Source of the DNA: Actinomycetes bacterium
Lineage (GTDB): Bacteria; Actinomycetota; Acidimicrobiia; Acidimicrobiales; JAKAOS01
DNA: 56,807 nt
Direction of reading: 5' to 3'
Assembly: GCA_021791675.1 (NCBI GenBank)
Contig: JAJYWE010000011.1
Location: 1-56,807, forward strand
Below the pieces are notes generated by a model. The model was not told the origin of the DNA and made no database searches. It saw only the letters and a list, made by a program, of their open reading frames with translations. This document shows, in pieces, positions 28,852 through 38,708 of this stretch. The translations under genes and the position numbers were made by a program. Numbering within the stretch: the stretch's first letter is position 1; the number at the start of each line of letters is the position of its first letter.

Positions 28852-29996
28852 GGCTCGAGCCCGTCGAGACGGACCAACGTCCGAAGCATCACCTCGTCGG
28901 CACCCCCACCGATGGACAACAGGCGCCCGTCCCGAAAGTAGCGTGACACCCAGGTCTCCTCCATGTAGCCCGCCCCGCCGTGGAACTGCAGGCACCAGTC
29001 GGCCAGCTCGCGTTGGAGCCGTCCGGCCTCGAGCTTGGCGATGGTGGCGAAGCGAGTGGTGTCCTCCCCGCGCTGGTAGGCCTCGGCGCAGGCATAGGCG
29101 TAGTGGCGCAGGAGATCCACCTTCGCGCTCAGCTCGGCCAGGCGGAACTGTACGTACTGATTCGCCAGGACCGGGGCCCCGAACGCCCGCCGCTCACGGA
29201 GGTAGGCCACGGTCCGCTCGATGGCGCCGGTCATGGCTCCCACGGCCACGTAGGTGGCGATCATGCGTTCGTTCTGGAACTGCGCCATCTGCTGCTGGAA
29301 GCCGCGGCCGATCTCCCCGATGGTGTTGGCCACCGGCACCCGGGCCTCACGAAACCACAGCTCGGCGGTGTCGGACGAGCGGTTCCCCAGCTTGCTCAAC
29401 GTTCTCCCCACCGAGAACCCGGGGGTGTCGGTGGGGAACACGATCTGGGACATGCCCCGGTAGCCCCCTTCCTCGGAGGTGCGCGCGAGCAGGCACAACC
29501 AGTCGGCCTGGGTGCCGTTGGTGATGTAGAGCTTGGTGCCGCTGATCACCCAGGTGTCGCCGTCGCGCACGGCCCTGGTGCGGATGCCGGCGACGTCGGA
29601 GCCTGCGTCCGGCTCGGTGACCGCGATGGATGCCACCATTGCGCCACGCAGCGCCGGCGCCAGGTACCTGGTCTTCAGCTCGTGGCTGCCGAAGCGGTGC
29701 AACGCCGGGGTGGCCATGTCGGTCTGCACCGAGATCGCCATCGGTACCCCACCGCAACCGATGCGCCCCAGCTCCTCGCCGAGCACCACCGTGTAGGAGT
29801 GCTCTGCGCCCTGGCCGCCGTAAGCCGGGTCGTACTCGAGCCCGAGGAGCCCGGCCGCCCCGAGCGCGGCGAACACCTGGTGTGCGGGGAACCGACCCTC
29901 TGCTTCCCACCGTTCCACGTGAGGGTCGACCTCGCGGGCCAACACGCCTCGAACAGTGCGACGGAACGACTCGTGATCCTCGGTGAACAGCACCAT
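28848..29996 (-). CDS. Acyl-CoA dehydrogenase
   Basis: AVTEPDAGSDVAGIRTRAVRDGDTWVISGTKLYITNG, FGAPVLANQYVQFRLAEL, QFHGGAGYMEETWVSRYFRDGRLLSIGGGADEVM. Start ATG 29996 or GTG 30008. Confidence 0.93.
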   Translation of the reverse strand: MVLFTEDHESFRRTVRGVLAREVDPHVERWEAEGRFPAHQVFAALGAAGLLGLEYDPAYGGQGAEHSYTVVLGEELGRIGCGGVPMAISVQTDMATPALHRFGSHELKTRYLAPALRGAMVASIAVTEPDAGSDVAGIRTRAVRDGDTWVISGTKLYITNGTQADWLCLLARTSEEGGYRGMSQIVFPTDTPGFSVGRTLSKLGNRSSDTAELWFREARVPVANTIGEIGRGFQQQMAQFQNERMIATYVAVGAMTGAIERTVAYLRERRAFGAPVLANQYVQFRLAELSAKVDLLRHYAYACAEAYQRGEDTTRFATIAKLEAGRLQRELADWCLQFHGGAGYMEETWVSRYFRDGRLLSIGGGADEVMLRTLVRLDGLEP

Positions 29997-30170
29997 CGCC
30001 TCCTTCACCGCCGCGCCGACGTGGGGCCCCGGCGTTCTCGCCCCGGGCAGCGCGGCCGGCAGGCGACCTGCCGACCGGACGACGCCGGTGCCGGCTCCAC
30101 CCTGGCGACTGGCCGCGCGGCCGACGATCGTGTGTCGTGCGCGGCCTCTGGCACGCCGGGAACTGTATTC

Positions 30171-30188
30171 GAACTTGACTTCAGGTTC
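30171..30188. promoter_or_regulatory. Candidate TetR-family operator GAACTTGACTTCAGGTTC
   Basis: 18-bp near-perfect inverted repeat (GAAC.TGA..TCA.GTTC, 14/18 self-complementary) between divergently transcribed acyl-CoA dehydrogenases; tetR is two genes away. Confidence 0.6.
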
Positions 30189-30277
30189 TAATCTGGTCCA
30201 AGACTGATCTGGTCGGCCACGAACCGCAAGCCCGGTCGACCGGCGCGCCGCTGGCGAGCAGCGAGGAGGACCGTCGA

Positions 30278-31462
30278 GTGGACTTCGATCTGGGACCGGA
30301 GGACGACCCTCGGCGCCTTGCGGTGCGATCGTGGCTGGACGCCCACCCGACTCCCACCGGGCGGCAGTTGGCCGAGGCGGGCTACGTCGTCCCCCACTGG
30401 CCGGCGCCCTACGGGCTCGGCGCGGATCCGCTGCACCAGCTGATCGTGGACGACGAGCTGCGTCGTGCCCAGGTGGAGCTCCCGTCCAACCCCATCGGCG
30501 TCGGCTGGGCCGCACCCATCATCTTGTTGGCTGGTACCCCAGCCCAGAGGGACCGTTACCTGTGGCCGGCGTTGGCCGGGGAGGAGCAGTGGTGCCAGCT
30601 CTTCAGCGAGCCCGAGGCCGGCTCCGATCTGGCGTCGCTCACCACCCGGGCAACCCGTGACGGGGACACCTGGGTGGTCGAGGGCACCAAGATCTGGACC
30701 AGCGGCGCCCATGTCGCCGCTTTCGGGATCCTCCTGGCCCGCACCGACCCCGACGCTCCCAAGCACCGCGGCATCTCGTACTTCATCTGCCCCATGTCGG
30801 CACCGGGGATCACGGTGACCCCCATCGTGGACATGACCGGCTCCCACACCTTCAACCAGGTCTTCTTGGACGGCGTCCGCCTCGGTGTCGAGCACATGGT
30901 GGGGGCCGAGGGCGACGGCTGGCGATTGGCCAAGGCCACGCTGGCGAACGAGCGTGTGTCGCTGTCGAGCGGGGGCGCGCTGTGGGGGAGCGGCCCGTCG
31001 GCGGTGGACCTGATCGACCTGGTACGTCGCAATGGGGGGACTTCGGAACCGCTGCGGCGCCAGGCGCTGGCCCAGGTGTGGGCGGAGGGCGAGGCGCTGC
31101 GACGGATCCGGCTCCGGACGCTGTCGGCGCGACTGGCCGGCGCCACACCGGGACCGGAGGCCTCGGTGCAGAAGATTCTCGGGGACCAGCACGGCCAGCG
31201 GGTGATGGCCCTCGCCCGGGAGCTGGCGGGAACCGCCGGCCTGCTCGAAGGCGCCGGGCCGGAAGGTCCCGTCCACCCCAGGGTGTCCCGCGCGCCGGTC
31301 CCCGGCCAGCCGGGCCCGGCCATCGCACCCAGCGTCGATCCCATCTGGCACTACGGCTTCCTGTTCTCACCGGCGCTCACCATCGGCGGCGGGACGTGGG
31401 CGGTCCAACGCAACATCGTGGCCGAGCAAGTGCTCGGCCTGCCCCGGGATCCAGGGACCTGA
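30278..31462 (+). CDS. Acyl-CoA dehydrogenase
   Basis: QLFSEPEAGSDLASLTTRATRDGDTWVVEGTKIWTSGAHVAAFGILLART; GAGGAGGA RBS then GTG. Confidence 0.92.
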   Translation: MDFDLGPEDDPRRLAVRSWLDAHPTPTGRQLAEAGYVVPHWPAPYGLGADPLHQLIVDDELRRAQVELPSNPIGVGWAAPIILLAGTPAQRDRYLWPALAGEEQWCQLFSEPEAGSDLASLTTRATRDGDTWVVEGTKIWTSGAHVAAFGILLARTDPDAPKHRGISYFICPMSAPGITVTPIVDMTGSHTFNQVFLDGVRLGVEHMVGAEGDGWRLAKATLANERVSLSSGGALWGSGPSAVDLIDLVRRNGGTSEPLRRQALAQVWAEGEALRRIRLRTLSARLAGATPGPEASVQKILGDQHGQRVMALARELAGTAGLLEGAGPEGPVHPRVSRAPVPGQPGPAIAPSVDPIWHYGFLFSPALTIGGGTWAVQRNIVAEQVLGLPRDPGT

Positions 31463-31463
31463 C

Positions 31464-32255
31464 GTGGGCGGCGACCCTATCCGGGAGCTCGAGGGCGACC
31501 CCGACCCCGACCCCGACCAAGCGAGTGCTGCTGTCACGGTCGTCCCGGTCACTCGCCGGGGGCGGCGGACCCGGGCGGCGTTGGTGCACGCGGCGGCAAG
31601 GGTGTTCGCCCGCGACGGGTTCCTCGACGCCCGGATCGTCGACATCGCCACCGAGGCCGGAGTGGCCATCGGCAGCTTCTACACCTACTTCTCGTCGAAG
31701 GAGGTGCTCTTCCGGGAGGTCGTCGACGAACTGCTCGACGAGCTCTACCGCGAGTCCCACGTCGGGGACCTGGCGGGTCCCGACCCCAAGGCCAAGATCG
31801 CCGCCGCCAACCGGCTCTACCTCGAGACCTTCGCACGCCACGCCGCCTTGTACGCCGTGGTGTTCCAGGTGTCGACCTTCAACGAGGAGCTGCGGCGCCA
31901 TCGACAGCGATGTCGCCTCGCCTTCGTCGATCGCGCCGCCCGGGGGCTCAGGCACCTGCAGGAGACCGGTCGGGCCGACGCCACGCTCGACCCGGAGCTG
32001 TTTGCAGCACTGCTGTGCGGCATGGTGGAGAACTTCTCCGAGGTCCGCCACCTGCTAGGCCAGCCCTTCGACGACGACGCGGCCACGGCTGCGCTCACCG
32101 AGATCTGGGCGCGTGCAATCGGGCTCGATCCGCCCCCCGAGGTTCGCCGCCAGCGCGCCGGCAGCCCTGCGCGCACCACGAACGCGACCCGTCCCACCGG
32201 CCCCACCAGTCGCGCCCCGCAGTCGGACCCGGCCACGAACGTCAGGAGGTCGTGA
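31464..32255 (+). CDS. TetR/AcrR family transcriptional regulator
   Basis: TRAALVHAAARVFARDGFLDARIVDIATEAGVAIGSFYTYFSSKEVLFREVVDEL. Confidence 0.93.
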   Translation: MGGDPIRELEGDPDPDPDQASAAVTVVPVTRRGRRTRAALVHAAARVFARDGFLDARIVDIATEAGVAIGSFYTYFSSKEVLFREVVDELLDELYRESHVGDLAGPDPKAKIAAANRLYLETFARHAALYAVVFQVSTFNEELRRHRQRCRLAFVDRAARGLRHLQETGRADATLDPELFAALLCGMVENFSEVRHLLGQPFDDDAATAALTEIWARAIGLDPPPEVRRQRAGSPARTTNATRPTGPTSRAPQSDPATNVRRS

Positions 32256-33988
32256 TGCGTCCAGACCTGAGCCAGGTGGACCCCCTCGAGCACAACCTGG
32301 CCACCCGGGTCTCGGTGGGCGACCTGCTCACCCGGTCGGCGCAGCACTTCGGCCGGCGGGTGGCGATCGCCGAGCCGGGGCTCGAGGTGAGCTACGGCGT
32401 GCTCGACGACACTGCCGAGCGGCTGGGGCGATCCCTGCTCGACCTCGGCGTGGGCCACCAGCAGCCGGTGGCCCTGCTGATGCGCAACTCCTGGCGCTTC
32501 GTGGCCACCTTCTTCGCCTGTGCCAAGGCTGGTCTCGTGGCGTTGCCGGTCAACACGATGCTCGCCCCCGCCGACGTCGCCTGGATCCTGGCCGACGCCG
32601 GCTGTGACACCATCGTCGTCGACGCGGAGCACGTGCAGTTCCTGCGCGAGGTCCTGTCCCTCGCCCCTGCCCCCGATCGAGTGCTCGTGACCGGCCGCGG
32701 CCACCGCAACGAGCTGCTGGACGGCTTCCCCGTCCGATCCTGGGAGGAGTTGGCCGGGCCCCAGTCGCCGTCGGTCGCCGGCCGAGGGGGGACGGGGTCG
32801 GAGCCCCCCGGGCGCGCCGGGCTGGGCCATCCCGACCCGGCCCCGCCGGTGGTGCCACTGCGGGTGCGGATCGAGGATCGTGACGTCGTGCACTGCCTGT
32901 ACACCTCGGGGACGACGTCGCGCCCCAAGGGTGTCCTCACCAGCCACCTCTCGGTCCACCTGGCTGCGCTCACCAACGCCGTCCAGGTCCGCCATCCCTA
33001 CGGCGACGACGCGTCGGTGATGCCCATCGTCCTGCCGCTGTTCCACACCACGGCTCTGGACACCTTGTTGCTGCCCATGCTGCTCACCGGGGGCACGGTG
33101 GTCCTCCCCGATCGGTTCGAGCCGGAGAGCTTCCTCGACGTCGTCGAGCGCTGGCAGGCCACGCACGTGGTGCTGCTGCCGACGATGTACGACGCGGTGC
33201 TCGCCTCCCCCAGCCTGCCCCGACGACGTCTGGACTCGGTCCGGCTGTGCGTCTACGCCATGGCCCCGATGGCCCCCGAGCGCATCGCCGAGATCGCCAG
33301 GGCCTTTCCCCGGGCCAAGGTCCTCCTCGGTTCGGGGCAGACCGAGTGTGTCCCGGCGACGGTGTTCCAGTGGGCGTCGCACCAGACGACGAAGTCGGCC
33401 TCATGGGGCCCGCCGGTGGCGTCGGTGGACGCTCGCATCATGGGGACCGACGGCACCTTGCTGGCCGCCGGCACCGAGGGCGAGATCGTCTACCGCGGTC
33501 CCCACGTCATGGAGGGGTACTGGCATCACGCCGACGCCAACGCCGCGGCGTTCGCGCACGGCTGGTTCCACAGCGGTGACGTCGGCCGGCTCGACGACGA
33601 GGGTGTGGTGTGGTTCACCGATCGGCTGAAGGACATCGTGAAGACCGGCGGCGAGAACGTCTCCTCGGTGGCGGTGGAGCGGGTGCTGCTCTCCTGTCCC
33701 GCCGTGGCCGAGTGCGCGGTGATCGGCACGCCGCATCCTCGATGGGGAGAGGCCGTCACCGCCGTGGTGGTCCCAGCCGAGGACGTCGACGACGCGTCGG
33801 CCCTGGAGGACCGGGTGATCGCGCACTGCCGAGCCCACCTGGCGGGGTTCCAGGTGCCCAAGCGAGTGGTGGTGGTGGGGTCCCTCCCGCGCACCGCCAC
33901 CGGCAAGGTCCAAAAGGCGGAGCTTCGGGCCCAGCTCGGCTCCACGCCCCTCGGCGCCGACCCCGAGCCGGCACGCGACCGGGACTGA
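32255..33988 (+). CDS. Acyl-CoA synthetase (AMP-forming, class I)
   Basis: YTSGTTSRPKGVLTSHLS, WFHSGDVGRLDDEGVVWFTDRLKDIVKTGGENVSSVAVE, RTATGKVQKAELR; TGATG overlap with tetR. Confidence 0.94.
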   Translation: MRPDLSQVDPLEHNLATRVSVGDLLTRSAQHFGRRVAIAEPGLEVSYGVLDDTAERLGRSLLDLGVGHQQPVALLMRNSWRFVATFFACAKAGLVALPVNTMLAPADVAWILADAGCDTIVVDAEHVQFLREVLSLAPAPDRVLVTGRGHRNELLDGFPVRSWEELAGPQSPSVAGRGGTGSEPPGRAGLGHPDPAPPVVPLRVRIEDRDVVHCLYTSGTTSRPKGVLTSHLSVHLAALTNAVQVRHPYGDDASVMPIVLPLFHTTALDTLLLPMLLTGGTVVLPDRFEPESFLDVVERWQATHVVLLPTMYDAVLASPSLPRRRLDSVRLCVYAMAPMAPERIAEIARAFPRAKVLLGSGQTECVPATVFQWASHQTTKSASWGPPVASVDARIMGTDGTLLAAGTEGEIVYRGPHVMEGYWHHADANAAAFAHGWFHSGDVGRLDDEGVVWFTDRLKDIVKTGGENVSSVAVERVLLSCPAVAECAVIGTPHPRWGEAVTAVVVPAEDVDDASALEDRVIAHCRAHLAGFQVPKRVVVVGSLPRTATGKVQKAELRAQLGSTPLGADPEPARDRD

Positions 33989-34763
33989 CGAGGCGACCCT
34001 TGACGACTTCTCCCGCCACCGGACGGACGGCGAAGCGCGCACCCGCCCTCGGGCGAGTGGTGCCGTGTCGTGTTCGGCACAGGCGAGACGCTGCTCGCTC
34101 TCGATCCACGGGTGGCAGGGCGGGGGAGCGCACGGTCGGCGGCACGTGTCGCCGCGGCGAAGACGGCGGTGGCGCGACCGTTTCCTCGAGGTTGCCGCTG
34201 TTCCGCTCCCGTCGGCGCCGTCGACCGTGACGGTGATCCGCGAACCGGACTGGCGGACCTCCCTCTCCTTCGTCGCCGGCTGGCCGATGCCTTGGCGCCA
34301 GGAGCCGGCAGGCTCCGCGGCGGCGGTCGGCCTGTCGAGCTCGGCCAGGGTGGTCGTCCTCGACACCGTCTCTGTCGCAGACCTTGCCGTGGGGGCAATG
34401 GTCCGGACGACCTCGCGCAGTCCGTCCACGACCGGGCGGTGAGCCAGTTCCTCCGCGAGGTCCAGGACAGGGCCGAGCGGACGGGCCGGGTGCTCGTGAC
34501 GGTTGCGCCTGCTCGGATCGGCCGAGCAGCACGATCCCGTCGCCGGTGGGCAGCCGGCGACCCGAGACGCCCGCTGAGCCTGGACCAGACGGGCTGGCGA
34601 CGGCCGCACCGGGCGATGGAGCAGGCGGCCTGACGGGAGATCGCTCATCTGTTGCGTGAACGACCGAGTCAGCCGGAGTGCTCGCCCTGCGGGCCGGGGA
34701 GGTTGTCGAGTGCCGCAGCTCATCCCCTGAGCGCGCCCACTCCGGGGCCGCCGGCTCCCGGCC

Positions 34764-36128
34764 CTACGTCCCTCGCGGCGCCGGACGTCCCGGACCCGAC
34801 CCGTCCTCCCCGTCCTCGGGCGGCGCGGCGCGCACCGGTGCGAGGCGCGCCGAGTAGATCGAGCGCAGGTCGAGCCGCCGCGCGACGAGGTTCGCCCCGA
34901 CCGCGGCGAGCAGTATCGGTGCGGTGATGGCGAGGGTGTGGGTGAGCTCGAGCGTCATCGTGATCCCCGTGAGCGGCGCTTCGATCGCAGCCGTGAGCAG
35001 TGCCGCCGCGCCGATCACCGCGAAACTCGCGCTCTCGTGGCCAGGCCACACGAGCAGCCACAGCTGGCCGAGCAGCGCCCCGAACACCGCCCCGAAGCTC
35101 ATCGTCGGGGTGAAGAGCCCCCCGGTCGCGCCGCTGCGCAGGCAGGCTCCGGTCGCGACCGGCTTGAGCACGCTGAGCGCCAGCAACGTGAGCAGGCCGG
35201 CGGAGCCGGTGAAGGCGAACTGCGCGAGGTCGACGCCGTTGCCGAGGAGGAGCGGGTAGGCGATCGCGACGAAACCGAGCGCGGTGAACACGACGAGGGG
35301 CTCGACGAGCAGGAGGCGGCCCTTCGGGCGATGGTCGCTCGCCCAGGTGATCAGGCGGATGTAGCCGGCGGACGCGAGGCCGAGGACCGGCCCTGCCAGG
35401 GCGGCGAAGACCATGAGCGAGAGCGTCGGGTTCGCGAGCCGTGGGACGAGGTAGACCGTGTGCGCGGGGAGGGTGATCCACGACACGGCGGTTGCGACCG
35501 TCGAGGTGAGCAGCGCGGGAAGGACGATCGGCAGCGACAGCGTGCCGAGGTAGATCTCGACGGCGAAGAGCCCGCCGGCGAAGGGGACGTTGTAGACGGC
35601 GCCCAGGCCCGCGCCCGCTCCGCACGCAATGAGGAGCCGGCGCTGCTCGGGCGGGAGGGAGAAGCGCCGCCCGAGGAACGCGCCTGCGGCCGCGCCGGTG
35701 CGCTGCGGGGCCGCCTCCCGGCCGATCGAGCAGCCCATGGCGACACTCAGCTCCGAGAGCGCCCCGGTGAGCAGGGTGCGGACGAGGGAGAGCTCGCCCT
35801 CGCGGTTCCAGACGACCTCCGTCGGCTCACCACCCGTCCCGCCCCCGAAGCGGCGGAGGAGGTAGAGGCCAACCCCGGTGACGAGGCCGCCCGCGGCGAG
35901 CACCACGACGATTCGGAGGTCGCTCGCGCGCGCAGCGGCGGCGGAGTACTCGCCGGCGTGGTAGCCGAAGGCCAGGTGTTGCACGGCGCGGAGCACGCCC
36001 ATCATCACCATGGCACCCACCCCGGCTCCGATGCCGGTCGCAACGGCGAGCACCCAGAACCGGGGCGGCAGGTCGGCGAGCCGCGAGGGGACGTTCGGCT
36101 GGGCGGTCCCGCGACGCTCGCCGCTCAC
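34764..36128 (-). CDS. ClC family chloride channel/transporter
   Basis: GCSIGREAAPQRTGAAAGAFLGRRF, CGAGAGLGAVYNVPFAGGLFAVEI, LRSGATGGLFTPTMSFGAVFGALLG. Confidence 0.92.
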   Translation of the reverse strand: MSGERRGTAQPNVPSRLADLPPRFWVLAVATGIGAGVGAMVMMGVLRAVQHLAFGYHAGEYSAAAARASDLRIVVVLAAGGLVTGVGLYLLRRFGGGTGGEPTEVVWNREGELSLVRTLLTGALSELSVAMGCSIGREAAPQRTGAAAGAFLGRRFSLPPEQRRLLIACGAGAGLGAVYNVPFAGGLFAVEIYLGTLSLPIVLPALLTSTVATAVSWITLPAHTVYLVPRLANPTLSLMVFAALAGPVLGLASAGYIRLITWASDHRPKGRLLLVEPLVVFTALGFVAIAYPLLLGNGVDLAQFAFTGSAGLLTLLALSVLKPVATGACLRSGATGGLFTPTMSFGAVFGALLGQLWLLVWPGHESASFAVIGAAALLTAAIEAPLTGITMTLELTHTLAITAPILLAAVGANLVARRLDLRSIYSARLAPVRAAPPEDGEDGSGPGRPAPRGT

Positions 36129-36218
36129 GCCCGGCTCGAGGCCTGGGCACCCGCCACCATGGGGAGGCTAGCACTGATGCCTCCCCGCTTCGCCACCGGC
36201 AGACGCAGGCCGAGCGGG

Positions 36219-36326
36219 CACGAGTGACCCGGACAGCACGAGCGGCCCGGAGAGCACGAGTGACCCGGACAGCACGAGCGGCCCGGAGAGCACGAGCAGC
36301 CCGGACAGCACGGGCGGCCCGGAGGG
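36219..36326. repeat. 18-bp tandem repeat, 6 copies (GCACGAGyrrCCCGGAsr)
   Basis: Contiguous units GCACGAGTGACCCGGACA / GCACGAGCGGCCCGGAGA alternate, between the SBP stop and the ClC gene. Confidence 0.9.
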
Positions 36327-36361
36327 GAGGCGGTGGGAGAGGAGCGACGCGCCAGGTTCTC

Positions 36362-37981
36362 CTACTTCGTCAGGTACCACTGCTCCGGCGTGATGAACTG
36401 GTACGCGTTCGGCACGTACCCGCCGAGGTGGGTCGACACCACGGCCGGGAAGCCCTGGATGGGGTTGCCGCCCTCCTCGGGCTGCCAGACCACGGGGAGC
36501 TGCTTCGCGATGTAGGCCTCGTAGGCGTCCATGGCCGCCTGGCTCTCCGAAGAGGGCACCTTCGTCGTCGCCCGGATCAGCCGGTCGGCCACCGGGTTCG
36601 AGTAGTTCTCGTAGTTGGCCGAGGCGCCGGTCGCCCACAGCTCCTCGCCGGAGGGGTAGTAGTCGGGTGCGAAGCTCCATCCGCCGCCCCAGTTCTCCGC
36701 CGTCCACTGGCAGATCGACTGGTTGGGCGAGCAGGGGGTGATCGTCGAGACGACCGTCGCGTAGGGGTGCGTCGTGAGGTGGATCTGGATCCCGACGAGT
36801 GCAGCCTCCGCGGTGAGGTCTCGCATCGACAGCGCGAGCGCCTGCTCGCCGTAGGTGTAGTCGAGGTTGAACGAGATCCCCTCGCCGGCGCTGATCCCCG
36901 CGCCGCATGCCGTGGGGCCGGTGCCCGGCCGGACGCACGTCGTCCTCCCGCCCGGCACCACCTTCCATCCGTGGCGGGTGAGGATCCTGGCCGCGTCCGA
37001 CACGCTGAAGGGGTAGGGGTTCGCGAGCTGGTTCTCGTTCGCGAAGTGGTTGGGCGGCTCGGACGGGACTGGTCCGTAGTCGGGGACGGCGGTTCCGTGA
37101 TAGAAGGCGCTGATCCAACCTTGCTGGTTGACCAGGTGTTGGAACGCCTGGCGGAAGTAGAGCTGGCGGAAGATGGGGCCGACCTTCGGGTTGTTGAGGT
37201 TGAGCGGGAAGTAGCCGACGGCGAAGACGTAGCTGTTGCTCGGCCGGTAGCCGCCTGCGAGCACGCTCTTCTCCTGGGGGAGGTCCTGGGGGGGCACGTA
37301 GCCGACGGTCAGCGAGCCCGGCGAACCGGTGAGCAGGTTGAACTCCGAGTAGTCGCTCGTGAACGGCTCCTCGACGAACTTGGCGATCCTCGGCTTGTCC
37401 GGTCCGGTGTAGGAGGGGTTTGGCTCGAACGTCGCCGCGCCCTCGACCGTGAACGCGGTGAGCTTCCAGGGCCCGTCGACGACACTCCAGATCGGGCTCT
37501 TGACGAAGGCCGCCTCGTCGGTTGCCTGGCTCGCGAGGAAGTTGTAGACCGCGAGCGCTCCCTGCTTGGTCGTGTCGGGAAGGTTGGGCGAGGACGCGCT
37601 CGGCGCCGGGGCCGACAACGACGTCCGGTCCCACGCCAGTGGGAGCGGGGTGATCTCGCTCAGCTGGTTGTAGAGGTACCAGTCGGGGTTGTACGGCTGG
37701 GTGAGGTGCAGGACGATCGTCTGGGCATTGGGAAGCTGCATGGACGCGACGTTCTCGGGGAACAGCCCCTGCACATAGCCGTAGAAGTTCGCCGGGTCCG
37801 CCTTCACGAGGTTGATCCAGAACTCGACGTCCCGGCTCGTCACCGGCTGGCCGTTGGACCACATGTAGTGCTTGAGCGTGATCGTGACCGTCTGGTCGTG
37901 GTCCGACCAGACCGGGCGGTTGCCGACGGAGTAGTTGAAGTCCACCGAGGCGGTGTTGTTGTTCCCGAACCAGTAGAGGGG
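36362..37981 (-). pseudogene. 3' part of IS-disrupted ABC substrate-binding protein (family 5)
   Basis: Open in frame from ...LYWFGNNNTASVDFNYSVGNRPVWSDHDQTVTITLKHYMWSNGQPVTSRDVEFWINLV to stop; lacks N-terminus; joins in frame with 40403-40735 when the element is removed. Confidence 0.92.
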
Positions 37982-38048
37982 TTCTGAACTGCTCCAGCAT
38001 CAGTCCGTGATACACCACGTACATGTGTTCTAGTGATAGAGTGGGACC

Positions 38049-38708
38049 GTGAACCTGACCGAGTGGGCGCGTCGCCAGGGTATCCACCCGCAGACCGCCT
38101 ACAACTGGTTCCATGCGGGCACGCTCCCCGTCCCGGCGGTCAGGATCAACAAACGGACCATCCTCGTCCAGCCGGACGCAGCTCTCGGCACTCCAGGAGA
38201 GACCATCGGGCTCTACGCCCGCGTTTCATCCCACGACCAGCGGGGAGACCTGGACCGCCAAGTGGCAAGGCTCACGACGTGGGCCGCAACGACTGGTCTT
38301 CCCGTGGTCCGGGTGGAAGCAGAAGTTGGCTCGGGAATGAACGGGTCACGTTCCAAGCTCCGCCGCCTGCTCGCTGATCCGACGGTCACCACCGTCGTCG
38401 TTGAGCACCGGGACCGCCTGGCCCGGATGAACGCAGAGCTGGTCGAAGCAGCACTGTCGGCCCATGGTCGGAGGCTCGTGGTGCTCGACGACGGCGAGAT
38501 GGACGATGACCTGGTGCGGGATATGACCGAGGTGCTCACGAGCTTCTGTGCCCGCCTCTATGGACGCAGGTCTGCCCGCAACCGGGCAGAGAAGGCCCTG
38601 CGCTGCGCGGCCCACGACGTGGGGCCGATGGCACTGGCCAAGGAAGCGACGGTCAACACGGCGACGACACCGCGAGTGCCACACCCGACGGGCACGACGA
38701 GGCCGTGA
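38049..38708 (+). CDS. tnpA: IS607 family serine recombinase/transposase TnpA
   Basis: MerR-like HTH (MNLTEWARRQGIHPQTAYNWFHAGTLPVPAVRI) plus resolvase domain (IGLYARVSSHDQRGDLDRQVARL, VVVEHRDRLARMNAELVEAAL). Confidence 0.95.
   Translation: MNLTEWARRQGIHPQTAYNWFHAGTLPVPAVRINKRTILVQPDAALGTPGETIGLYARVSSHDQRGDLDRQVARLTTWAATTGLPVVRVEAEVGSGMNGSRSKLRRLLADPTVTTVVVEHRDRLARMNAELVEAALSAHGRRLVVLDDGEMDDDLVRDMTEVLTSFCARLYGRRSARNRAEKALRCAAHDVGPMALAKEATVNTATTPRVPHPTGTTRP

Noticed and set aside
36224-37987. 587-aa plus-strand ORF over the SBP gene
   Set aside because: Antisense shadow ORF; the opposite strand carries clear SBP_bac_5 motifs.
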